From Osedax fenrisi (lineage: Eukaryota > Annelida > Polychaeta > Sabellida > Siboglinidae): a stretch of 64,000 nt of DNA. The stretch lies in contig OZ025240.1 of assembly GCA_964019155.1 (NCBI GenBank), forward strand, positions 78,795,330 through 78,859,329, read 5' to 3'. Made by a program: the position numbers and the translations under genes. The first letter of the stretch is position 1. Each line of letters begins with the position of its first letter. This document shows, one piece after another, positions 38,543 to 49,502 of this stretch. The notes under the pieces are model-generated. The model did no database searches. It was not told the DNA's origin and worked only from the letters and a program-made list of their open reading frames with translations.

Positions 38543-38760
38543 AGCTCTCATCAATAGCATCCTGACCACCAGAGATGATAGGTGTCCGGAAAACAGAAAA
38601 AACCCCGTGAGTGTGGGGGGGGGGCGTCGTTCCAACCGGGCCTTGGGCCCGAGACTGTAAAGTCGAAGTAAGGATTCTTTTCGCCATCTCGATGAGGTGG
38701 ACATGGAGCGCCGCGGGAAGGCAGAATCGTAGCTCCACTGGAGTTATGGTGTTATTGTTA

Positions 38761-40130
38761 GATGTAAATTAAATAAAGAAGGAAAGTGCCCTTCTCCAGG
38801 TGTGCTAAATGTAATAGTCTTGGAGGAGTTATAATATAAGTTATTAGATAGAATACTCTACACAATCAAGTAAGTGAATATCTGCGATAGGGGCAGGATT
38901 GCGCATTTGGAATATGTATAGTTATATATATATATATATATATAATCAGCATATAAATTATAATGCATAGTAGAATACAGAGTAAGCATTGAAGAATATA
39001 TGAAAGTGGCTAAATATGTATGGAAAATAATAACTGATCCATAGTTTAATTTCTTTGTGGGGAATTGAATATATATTATTAGGTTAACATATATTATTGT
39101 TATTCAGGCAGGACAATATTATAGGTAGAATTTAAACTATGATAAATCTGTATCGAGAATACCAAACACATGTAGTCAGTTTATTGTAGCAAAGCGACAG
39201 ATAACCAGTGGTAGGTTACCTATAGATCGGTACAGTTGGATGTTGTAGTTATAGTTTGTAAGTGAAGAATACGAGTTGTTATTATTATCCAGTGAGGGAC
39301 CTTTCCTAGGGGGGTTTCGATATATACACTACGAAGAAACCTACTTTGAAATTGAACAAGATAATAACATAATTTGCTGGTTGCACACATCACATGGCAT
39401 CATGTTATAGAAGCAGACCAATATTTAAATATGGAGAGATGACATGATCAGATGGAGAAATAGAGCTGCAGTTTTGTAAGAGTTTAGAGATAAAGAAGTG
39501 GTGAATCGTATATTAAAGTAAGAATTAGAGGTAATCTATATGATGTTATAGTTATTAGTAAAAGTATTTATATTGAGAATAACAGATATACTTTTTGACT
39601 ATTTAGTATGGATATGGAATATTACAACCTGAGTTAAAGTTATCGAATGTGTAATGTTTTAAAGAGGACATAGGGTAGAATTTAAAATAAATTGAAAAAA
39701 TAATCACCAATAATTATTTGATTAGATTTTATGAAATATTTTATAAATAGGTTATATTCTTTAATCACATCTTGAATATTTATTTTTCCACCGTTGTATT
39801 TAAATCTTTCTATACATTTATTTGTATTTGAATAAGGTTGTTGTAATTTTTTAATTATTTAACAATGCTGATATATCCAATACACCGTTTTTTTTTATTA
39901 CGTTTTTAAATTTATGAAAACAAATTTAACTTAAAACCTTCTCACCTAGTCAACCAAAATGTTCGAAAATGTTTTAAATTTATTTATGAATTCTCAAAAT
40001 TATTCTAAATAATTTACAAAGTTTGCAACTTTCCTTATATTTTTAAAATAAAATCTAAAAAAAACCTACTAAGTTTGTAAAATATTTTATGAAAATTATT
40101 TTAGAAAATGTTAAGAAAATAATTTGCATA
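38761..40130. other. Intergenic DNA with transposon debris
   Basis: No gene was supported. Part of 39850-39935 matches, inverted, the interior of the transposon at 40134-41019 (TATTACGTTTTTAAATTTAT, CTTAAAACCTTCTCA). The region 39100-39500 is less AT-rich, but I saw no exon. Confidence 0.5.
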
Positions 40131-40133
40131 CAG

Positions 40134-41019
40134 TAGGGGAAAGTAGCCTAATACGGACACTTTAACAATAAATGGACTTACATTTTTATGACTCATTATT
40201 TGTATTCAAAAATTACAATATATTCATATTATATGATTATAGATATTATTGTAATTTTAAAATTTTATTTAATCTTTTAATTCCATAGATAACAGGTGTC
40301 CGAATACGGACACCCTATGTTATAATACGGACACCCTATATACCACTAGATAAACTATATATTATTGATGAATCAATCAGACAAATTACAATTACGTTAT
40401 TTATAATTAATTTGATGACAAATATATTGTAATTTAATTAGTTAATATTTTATTTATTTTTATTATTTTTTAATTAATAATACAATTTAAGTGTCTAAAT
40501 AATAATTTTTTTAGAATTAGCTTTATTGGTAGTATTAATATTATAACGCACGCGATTTTATGAAAATCAGAATAGTTCATACGCTGTGCGTTGATTTGTT
40601 ATAGGGTGTCCGTATTAAGACATTTAGAGTGTCCGTATTAGGAACTTATATGACATCTAGATATATGCTTATAACTTAATGAATATTTGATAAAAAATAT
40701 AGAAATTAAAAATACAATTTTTAGATTGCTTTAGTTTTTAATAATTTATTGTTATATTTTATATTAATACATTTATATATACTTGAGAAGTTTTAAGTTG
40801 AATTTTTTTTTGATAAATTTAAAATCGTAATAAAAAAATCAGTTTATTGGATATATCAGCAATATTTTGAATAATAAAAAAATAAAAAATACTTTTTTAG
40901 ACTATTTATATGATTATGAATATTTTATTCATTAAACATTTTGTTGTAGGATTTATGGTTTCTGAGATACCGAGAGTGTCCGTATTCGGGCACTGTCCGT
41001 ATTCGGTTACTTCCCCCTA
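40134..41019. mobile_element. DNA transposon with GGGGAAAGTA termini, full copy
   Basis: The left end is TA/GGGGAAAGTAGCCTAATACG. The right end, inverted, is TA/GGGGGAAGTAACCGAATACG. Inside both ends, and again in the middle (40300-40345, 40605-40645), the motif (T)AATACGGACACC or its inverse recurs. TA flanks suggest a TA target duplication. About 886 bp, no transposase. Confidence 0.85.
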
Positions 41020-41025
41020 TATATA

Positions 41026-41066
<41 letters not shown>

Positions 41067-41786
41067 TCTAATACACTATATATAATATATTAAAAGTAGC
41101 CTAGTGGCCTAGGACGGAGTAGTGGCCGTTTTAATTAACGCTTAAATGGTTCTTGATAGGATAACAAGTTATATATACAATATTTAAATAATCAAAATAT
41201 CTATAATATATAGTAATATTTTTTTTAAATAATTAATTAATTACTCTAATTTATTACATAATCATTTGTTGTCAAATTTTGAGAAAAACATGATTATATA
41301 TATTTATGCTTATTTATGTGTTAGAGTATGTGCATATATAATTAAATCATTGCATCAAATAAGGTGTGTATGCATCATAAATATAATTATTTAATATTAC
41401 ATAATTAACAAAATATAAATCGAATACATTACGAGACACCTATATCATTTTCTGGTACTAGCGGCCATTATAGAATTATACCTACCTATAGTATACTACA
41501 TCCCTGCCTTATTTTATTGCTTTTTGTAATGCCTGATTCGTTTATATTATTAGTATTAAACACTTTATATATAAAAGTAAAATCACAGTATTCTAGAACT
41601 ATATAATTTCTAGTTAATTCAAAAAATAAGAGCCTAATATTCAGTATTTATCGATATATTAGATTATATCTTCTGAGGCATATTAATTATCGGTCACTAC
41701 TCCCTTCCCCCCCCTACACATATATAGAGTAAACTCAGTGTACAATGTACACTGTACAGTTTACACAGGGAAATTAATACGTAAAC

Positions 41787-42405
41787 TTTAAAAATAACTG
41801 ATCTTAACATTTTATTATTCAATATTTGTATTCAAAAATTACAATATATTCATATTATATAGATATTATTCTGATTTTTAAATTGTAATAAAATTGTTAT
41901 TCAATAGATAACGGGGTGTCCGTATTCAGTATAGGGGAAAGTAACCGAATATGGACAGTGCCAGAATACGGACACACTCGGTATCTCAGAAACCATAAAT
42001 CTATAAAAAAATGTGTGATGAATACAATATTCATAATTATATAAATAGTCTTAAAAAGTATTTTTTAATTAGTCAAAATATTGCTGATATATCAATAAAC
42101 TGATTTTTTTATTACGTTTTTAAATTTATGAAAAAAATTCAACTTAAAACCTTCTCAAGAATATATAAATGTAGGTGTATCTAATATACCCCATTAGGGT
42201 ATATTAGGTAGAGGAAAGTAACCTAATACGGACACTTTAACAATAAATGGTCTTAACATTTTATGACTCATTATTTGTATTCAAACATTACAATATATTA
42301 ATATTATATGATTATAGATATTATTGTGATTTTAAAATTTTATTTAATCTATTAATTCCATAGATAACGAGGGTGTACGTATTCGGTACCCATGTCCGAA
42401 TACAT
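41787..42405. mobile_element. Rearranged copies of the GGGGAAAGTA transposon
   Basis: Three pieces follow one another: a left half (41787-41930), an inverted right half starting GGGGAAAGTAACCGAATATG (41934-42177), and another left half starting GAGGAAAGTAACCTAATACG (42211-42405). Confidence 0.8.
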
Positions 42406-42515
42406 CGACTGTTCACGGCGAAAATAGAATGTATTATATAGAATATATATATGTTATAGCGAATACGAGTATATGATTATACCACGCCGGATTAGTACTA
42501 TAGTATATATAGTAC

Positions 42516-42808
42516 TGCCTGTGTGTCTCAGTGGCTAAGGCGTCAGACACACATGATTGCAAGCAGTAGGACACGGGTTCGAGCCTTGTCCGGACCATTA
42601 ATTAATTTTATAAAATTGGTCTTAAAATATTATTTAGAAGTGATCTTATATAATTGTGTATAAATAAATTATCGGCTCTCGTTAAAACCATGGATGCCTT
42701 AATATGATAGCGTATTCGAAAGGACATTAGAGCCAGATATGGTTATAAGTGAAAACTTCATCTAAGTTCTTGGATGGGATGAAAGGACTCTACCAAATAA
42801 AAATAACA

Positions 42809-42816
<8 letters not shown>
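42516..42816 (+). mobile_element. tRNA-derived SINE, copy 5 (best preserved)
   Basis: The head is a tRNA-like unit: GCCTGTGTGTCTCAGTGGCT (A box TGGCTAAGGCG) and B box GGGTTCGAGCC about 45 bp further on, both matching RNA polymerase III internal promoter boxes. The body contains CTCGTTAAAACCATGGATGC, GTTATAAGTGAAAACTTCAT and TTGGATGGGATGAAAGGACT. The tail is AATAAAAATAACAATATATA. Confidence 0.93.
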
Positions 42817-42840
<24 letters not shown>

Positions 42841-43447
42841 TCTATTAGTTAATGATACCAATATATTATTAATATATATATAGTATTCATTATATAGGTT
42901 ATACCTATAAGTAGATTATATAGAGTAATTTATAATCTATACATTTATGTTTTAAATATAACTTTCACAAGAACTACTATATTAAGCGAATATAATTTGG
43001 TTACGATTTCATTCAAAGTTCAAATGAAAACTGAAGAAAATAAAATATCAATAGAAGAAACTATGCTGATATATATATCTAAAATATGTTACATAAATAG
43101 TCAATATAACTTTACTTCCATGAAAATAACTAAAATGTATTTGATAACTTATTTAGTTAGCCACATATAGAGAACCTATGATATTGAAGACATAAACTTT
43201 ACTGTGTTATTTTCAAATTAACTTTTCTCAAAGAATATCAAATAAGTATAAGGTTATTAACCTTTAATAATCCTATTTTCATAATATATATATATAAGTA
43301 ATCTAACACATTTATATATTATATTTTATTTATATAATAATTAAATACAATTCTTAAACTAAATATTGTTATTATTATATGTTGATATTTGTGATACTTT
43401 TCAACAATTTTATATATTTCCTCAACTAAATATGTAATATATTTCTT

Positions 43448-43867
43448 TTAATGTTCTGTACTTTTACTCTTTTTCACGACGTTTCCTGTTCTTATAACGT
43501 TTTCCTTTATATTATTTACTTTGATATCTCTAACACTATCGCTGATTGGTTCTTCTACATTCGCCGTCGTAATTTCCGTTACGTATGTCACGTGATCTGC
43601 CCCCTTCCGCCGTTCAGCCTCCTCCTCATTCTCCGTGTTATCAGTAACTCCCATCTCGGCCAGTTCGTGTCGAGCTATATCATACATTTCGTCGTCGTAC
43701 GTTGACCTATAACCTTTGGAGCGATGTTCCTCGACCTCGCGTATCGTAATCCTCATAATATGAACTCTGACCTTAGTCTCATCATCCATGGAGTCTGCGG
43801 ATATACTCTTTGCGTTCGCTACACACACGAATAGTGATACCACTAAGGTTACTTGTAATACAGCAGT
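43448..43867 (-). CDS. Putative small secreted acidic protein (140 aa)
   Basis: A single-exon frame with a clear signal peptide (MTAVLQVTLVVSLFVCVANA, cleavage likely after ANA) is followed by a highly charged, mostly acidic mature part (DDETKVRVHIMRITIREVEE, ENEEEAERRKGADHVTYVTE). It has no cysteine after the signal peptide. Base composition is clearly less AT-rich than the flanks, supporting coding. No family recognised. It could be complete, or the first exon of a longer gene. Confidence 0.65.
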   Translation of the reverse strand, partial: TAVLQVTLVVSLFVCVANAKSISADSMDDETKVRVHIMRITIREVEEHRSKGYRSTYDDEMYDIARHELAEMGVTDNTENEEEAERRKGADHVTYVTEITTANVEEPISDSVRDIKVNNIKENVIRTGNVVKKSKSTEH

Positions 43868-43947
43868 CATCGTATACGATAGTTTAAACTATAGTTTAAC
43901 TGTTCAAAGTATAGTATTATGTTATGCATAATAACATGTTATTGTTA

Positions 43948-44013
<66 letters not shown>

Positions 44014-44138
44014 AGTATATAAGTATATATATATCCCGAAATAAGCAAGTAATCATATATATATATATAATATATAATTAATTACAGATTATAGCTAATG
44101 CACATTTTGGAATCTTCAATTGACGCTTGCATTACTGT

Positions 44139-44179
<41 letters not shown>

Positions 44180-44383
44180 GTATATATGGGTATACCCATA
44201 ATGGTATTATATTATAATGAATGATGATTTTGAATAGTATGTGTATAAAGCGTGATTTACAATTGTTAATACATATGAAAACAAGACCATAAATATACAC
44301 TATATGTTAGACTTTTAATTTTAAAATACATTTATGTATATATTATCAAATAGATAGTAGATACTTAATACCCATATATGTAG

Positions 44384-44433
<50 letters not shown>

Positions 44434-44522
44434 AATATAAATAGTAAAATCAGTGAACATACAAATATGTAATTGTTACGAGACAGTTAATACGTAACAT
44501 ATATATTGTAGTTGATTTTAGG

Positions 44523-44570
<48 letters not shown>

Positions 44571-44732
44571 CTATTTTAAGATAGTGGTAATATTATAAAA
44601 CTCCATATACATTAATACATGCACATACACATTCACACTAACAGTGTTAGTGACTAACCATAGATGTAAATAAACTTTTATTTACAGCGATGTGACTAAC
44701 ACACACACATACACAGACACACATACACGCAT

Positions 44733-44778
<46 letters not shown>
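43948..44778. repeat. Cluster of (TA)n and (CA)n microsatellites
   Basis: Long TA runs at about 43951-44010, 44141-44176, 44388-44431, 44523-44570 and 44738-44779, with an ACACATACAC-type run at 44698-44738. Confidence 0.95.
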
Positions 44779-44783
<5 letters not shown>

Positions 44784-45089
44784 CATACAAACACATAAGT
44801 ATGTATTATTATAAATGATATGCAGTAAACATATATATATATATAATTATTAGTAACCTTTACGTAAACGAATATGATTAAATTATGTTATATAAACAAA
44901 TATTAAATTTATAAATAATTAAATAAATTATATTTACTTTTCGTTGCCACGTAACAATAATAATGTTGCTTATTACTTTTATTATGATTGTATCTTAATT
45001 TGTAGATAACATAAAATAATTCAATGTAAACATGAAGTATTTTTAATTATATTCTTTAAATTCTTAATTATACGTTTACTTTTACTTTT

Positions 45090-45770
45090 TTTGGTTTATG
45101 GACTGCAAGTGCGTGAGCAATCGGCCGTCCGACGGCGTCCGTGGGAGGGAAGGCAATGGAGAAGTAATGAGTCTTGAGGTGGCGTTTAAAGGAGGGAGTT
45201 GATGAGTTTATTCGTAGGTTATTAGATGAGTTTGTAAAAATGGGGAGTGGTAAGGATAAAGGTGTTGGAGGAACGGGTCTGGAGTGTAGTATGGGTGTGT
45301 GTAGATGTAGGAGGGAGGCAAGGTAATCAGGGGAATTGTGGTGAATAGCTTTGTTGATGGTTAGGGAGAGTTTGTACTTTATACGATAGGGGACTGGCAG
45401 CCAGTGTAGTTGTTTTAGGAGAGGTGTAATGGAGTCAGGGGAACGTCGGGGAAGTAAATGGATGCAGCGAACTACAGCGTTTTGGAGTCGCTGTAGTTTG
45501 ATGAGTTTGTAGTCCGGGAGGTTAAAGAGTATACCCTATAGGGAGTTACAATAGTCAAATAGGGGGATAATGCAGGAGGAGGCAATGGTAATAGCGATGG
45601 GGAGGGGAATGGGGCGTCGGATTAAGCGGAGACAGTGTAGGTGGTAGTGGATGGATTTATGCATGTGTATAAGATGATAGTCAAGGGAAAGGGTGGTATC
45701 AATATGGAAGCCAAGGTTTCGGACGTGTTGAGAGTAGGGGAGTGTGGTATTGTCGAGTGAGAATTATGAT
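45090..45770 (-). mobile_element. 3' fragment of an L2/CR1-like retrotransposon
   Basis: The minus strand encodes KLIKLQRLQNAVVRCIHLLP, TPLLKQLHWLPVPYRIKYKL and later PTDAVGRPIAHALAVHKPK, the usual C-terminal region after the reverse transcriptase thumb. One in-frame stop is present near the start. GC content is higher than the surroundings. It is 5'-truncated, with no endonuclease or palm. Confidence 0.82.
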
Positions 45771-46063
45771 ATTTAAGACATTATATATATAGCATATATG
45801 ATATCTCATATATCTGATATATGTATACATTACTAAATCAAGGTGGGAATATATATGTATTCGAATACATTGGAAATATACAGTGGCCTATGGGCCTAAC
45901 TATATTTTTTTATTTAGTTTGTAATTAGCCTATACTAATATTGCTTCTAAATTTAAGATGAATAACACTAAGTAAAATGACTCATACTGAGAGGTTAATT
46001 CTCGATAGTTTAATTAGTTTAAATTCGATATTATACTAATTATAGGAAAACTATTATTGCAAT

Positions 46064-46602
46064 TAGGGGAAAATAACTATAGGGACACCCTATAACTAAT
46101 CAGTGCGCAGCGTATGAACTATTCTGATATTCATAAAAATAGCGTGCGTTATAATATTAATACCACACTAAATCTAAATATAAATGTTTTATTATTTAGA
46201 TACTTAAATTGTATTATTAATTAAAAAATAATAAAAAAAATAAATTATTAACTAATTAAATTAGAATAAATTGTTCATAAAATTAATTATAAATAATGTA
46301 ATTGTAATTTTTCTGATTGATTCATCAATAATATATAGTTTATTGGTATATATGGTGTCCGTATTATAACACAGGGTGTCCGTATTATGACATGGGTACC
46401 GAATACGGACACCACCGTTATCTACGGAATTAAAAGATTAAATACAATTTTAAAATCACAATAATATCTATAATCATATAATATTAATATATTGTAATTT
46501 TTGAATAAAAATAATGAGTCATACAATGTTAATACCATTTAATGTTAAAGTGTCTGTATTAGCTAATACGTAGGGGAAAGTAACCTAGGTTACTTTCCCC
46601 TA
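46064..46602. mobile_element. Inverted, internally deleted copy of the GGGGAAAGTA transposon
   Basis: It matches 40134-40640 in reverse orientation (GTGTCCGTATTATAACA, CATAGCGTATGAACTATTCTG-like segments). Its right end is a perfect 28-bp palindrome (46573-46600) of two fused GGGGAAAGTAACCT termini. Confidence 0.82.
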
Positions 46603-46817
46603 ACACAGCTCTACAAACTTTATAACAAATGATACCTACCTAATTATAGTATTACATTAATGTATGGTTTTTTTAATTTAGTTTTATTAAAATAGTATAA
46701 AACTACCTACATACCTATATTTTATCTACCTTTTATAACATCTGAAAATGGAGATAAATATATAATTAAATAGGATATTTTTAATTATATTTTATATATA
46801 ATCATATATAATGATAA

Positions 46818-46856
<39 letters not shown>

Positions 46857-47264
46857 GATAATATCTTACTCTAATTTGTTAACAATTAATATATGTGATA
46901 TTATCAACGTATGAAAACAAAATTTATATCGTTTTTCATAAAATGTTATTGATCCTAACCTGATATCGAATTATTATTATATTTATTGTACACTCTTTAA
47001 TGTGTTAGAACTGTAAGTACCTAACAACAAGTCGTCCAATATTATATAATGTTACACACTGAGGAAATAACTTATATATATTTAGTTTAAGTAAGTGAAT
47101 AACTGGTAATACTGAATTATATGGTAATATCCCCCCAATATCACATATTATACGCGAAAGAATAATTCGATATGCTGTCCACTGCTATAGAAGTTATAAA
47201 GAAATTGAATGTAAAGTTATACTTTGGAACACAAATCATAGTAGGTAACACGCTAACACGCTAA

Positions 47265-47420
47265 CACGAAGGTAGGGCACCCTTACAAAACCTTTCTAGA
47301 TCAGCTGAAAGACGATGTGGATCTGTATATTGGCGATATGACAAATGCAATGATATAGACAAGGATGTATGGAAAATAATTCTAATGAATGCTCGACCCA
47401 GTAAGTAAGTAAGTAAGTAA
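47265..47420 (+). mobile_element. Short 3' fragment of an RTE-like retrotransposon
   Basis: The plus strand reads YKTFLDQLKDDVDLYIGDMT, then a stop and the remnants of DVWK and ARP, the typical RTE C-terminal end. It is followed by an (AAGT)n tail at 47401-47420. It has the same tail type as the fragment at 34001-34697. Confidence 0.8.
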
Positions 47421-47571
47421 ATAGCTAGTCAAATTTGTATTACATATATAAATATCTATTATAATAATCTAGGGGAATAGGTATAGGGAAGAAGCCTATA
47501 GGGAAGAAACCTATAGGGGAAAGTCTCCAATTATAATTATCGACCCGCTCCAGATACTGACCTATCTTATA

Positions 47572-47572
<1 letters not shown>

Positions 47573-47625
<53 letters not shown>
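47573..47625. repeat. (TA)n microsatellite
   Basis: About 50 bp of uninterrupted TA. Confidence 0.97.
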
Positions 47626-47627
<2 letters not shown>

Positions 47628-48194
47628 ATAACTATAATATATACATACTGATATATACATAAACTATTAGTAATGTAATTGTAAATATATTATTATTTTA
47701 TTTAAAAAAATATTCTGATTTTACTTTTTAAATATTGATTAAATAAGTGTACATTATTAATTCAAATATAACGTAAGTCTAATTTGTTAGATATACGTAA
47801 TATGTTAGATAATTGTAATGCTTATACAAATTATAAAAAGTAATTTATTTTAAATGAGCACCCACACATATATATATTAATTATATCAACTTATATGATA
47901 TCCAATTACCGACCCCTAAACATACTAACTAAGTAAGTGCTAATAGACGATACGACGAATACTAGTGAGGAACTACGACTGCTATGAAGTGAGGAACTAC
48001 CGACTGTTATGACCGATAGTAACATATATAGGTCACGTGTTAAGCAATTCAGAGTAAGTTCGACCTTGAAATGCGAGGTAAGAAGTACGGTATAACAACT
48101 CTGCAATTGTATGATATTAATGGAAACATACATTTAGCTGTAAACAAATATTATGCAGGAACTTATTAACTTTAATACGTCATTCAGTGTGATA

Positions 48195-48262
48195 TGTTAC
48201 ACATACGGTTGGTATATATCATGTACGACGTACATTGTACGGCGTACAATGTACGCCTATGG
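48195..48262. repeat. Nested GTAC palindromes
   Basis: GTACGACGTACATTGTAC is followed by its near inverse GTACAATGTACGCC. No surrounding gene is evident. Confidence 0.6.
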
Positions 48263-48689
48263 AATAACCATGCTTTAATTTAATTTATTGACACTTTATG
48301 GAAACGCTATTAGTTTAATGTTAACGGATAATCATATAATAACCCCCTCTGTAGTGGTAAGGTAGGCGTGCCTGATATCTACCGTATTGTTCAATATTGT
48401 CATCAAGAAAATAATGCAAGACATTCTTGAATATCACCCAACAACAACGATACCATTAGGAAGCGGTGTTCCGAGAACATTTACATGACCGATTATATAA
48501 TTTGAGGTTTACAAAAGTTATTGGTTATTTAAATTAAAAGTGTCGGTGAAATAACTTCTACAATATCTAAAAAATGAATTAGTGAAAAGCGCTAAAAAGT
48601 ATGGGAATAAAGTTTGTTATGAAAAGAGAAAAATATGATTAAAAGCTTCCATATCATTCAAGGAATTGTGCCTATACACTCTTAGAAAT

Positions 48690-49215
48690 AAATGGTATAA
48701 CATTGATTAAAAAATGGTATAACCCCGTGGCGCCCTGGTATACCATTTACGGTATAACTAATTAAAAAAGTTATACCATATTTTATAAAAAGTTATACCA
48801 TATTTGATATAAAGTTATACCATAGTTTATACCATATATTATATAAAGTTATACTATATTTTATAAAAAGTTATACCATATTTGATATAAAGTTATACCA
48901 TCATTTATTAAAATTTATACCATATATTATATAAAGTTATACCATAATTTATAAAAAGTTATACCATATTTGATATAAAGTTATACCATAATTTATTAAA
49001 ATGTATACCATATATTATATAAAGTTATACCATCATTTATTAAAAGTTATACCATATTTGATATAAAGTTATACCATAATTTATTAAAATGTATACCATA
49101 TATTATATAAAGTTATACCATAATTTATTAAAAGTTATACTATATTTTATTTAAAGTTATACCATAATTTATTAAAATGTATATTATATAAAGTTATATC
49201 ATAATTTATTAAAAG
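48690..49215 (+). repeat. GTTATACCAT tandem array (left arm)
   Basis: About 22 tandem copies of a 21-22 bp unit with GTTATACCAT followed by an AT spacer (ATTTTATAAAA, ATTTGATATAAA or AATTTATTAAAA), in higher-order order. Confidence 0.95.
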
Positions 49216-49502
49216 TTATACTATATTTTATTTAAATTTATATCAGTGTTTATAATAACTTACTATTCTATATTATTAATTTATATATAGAATCGACATT
49301 TATAATGATAATTTATTTTCTAAAAACCACATATTTTGGTGTAACAATATTGTTTATTAACAGATACATTTTTAAATAAATAACGTGATACAAAATTACA
49401 TAAACAATTAATGTTTGTAGGACATGTTACGTGAAACAAATAAAATTAACAATACCACTTAATAAAATACGAAATAAATTATTTTGAACGAAAACCAAAC
49501 AA

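Larger units (their letters stand above)
34698..38760 (-). mobile_element. Decayed Ingi-like non-LTR retrotransposon with 2A motif
   Basis: Read on the minus strand it has a 5' region with a 2A-like motif (38542-38516), an AP endonuclease (about 38070-36990), a reverse transcriptase (about 36900-35600) and an RNase H domain (about 35350-34700). The order 2A, endonuclease, RT, RNase H matches the Ingi clade. Base composition is near 50% GC by eye, against a strongly AT-rich surround. Frameshifts and stops break it into at least eight frames. Its 3' end is missing. Confidence 0.85.

Noticed and set aside
42516..42600. A functional tRNA gene
   Set aside because: The A and B boxes are present, but the sequence runs on into a SINE body shared by five other loci, so it is a tRNA-derived SINE head.
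47906..48133. 75-codon minus-strand frame rich in Ser/Val
   Set aside because: No splice signals, motifs or clear composition shift. The plus strand there contains a duplicated GTGAGGAACTAC segment, so it is probably repeat-derived.
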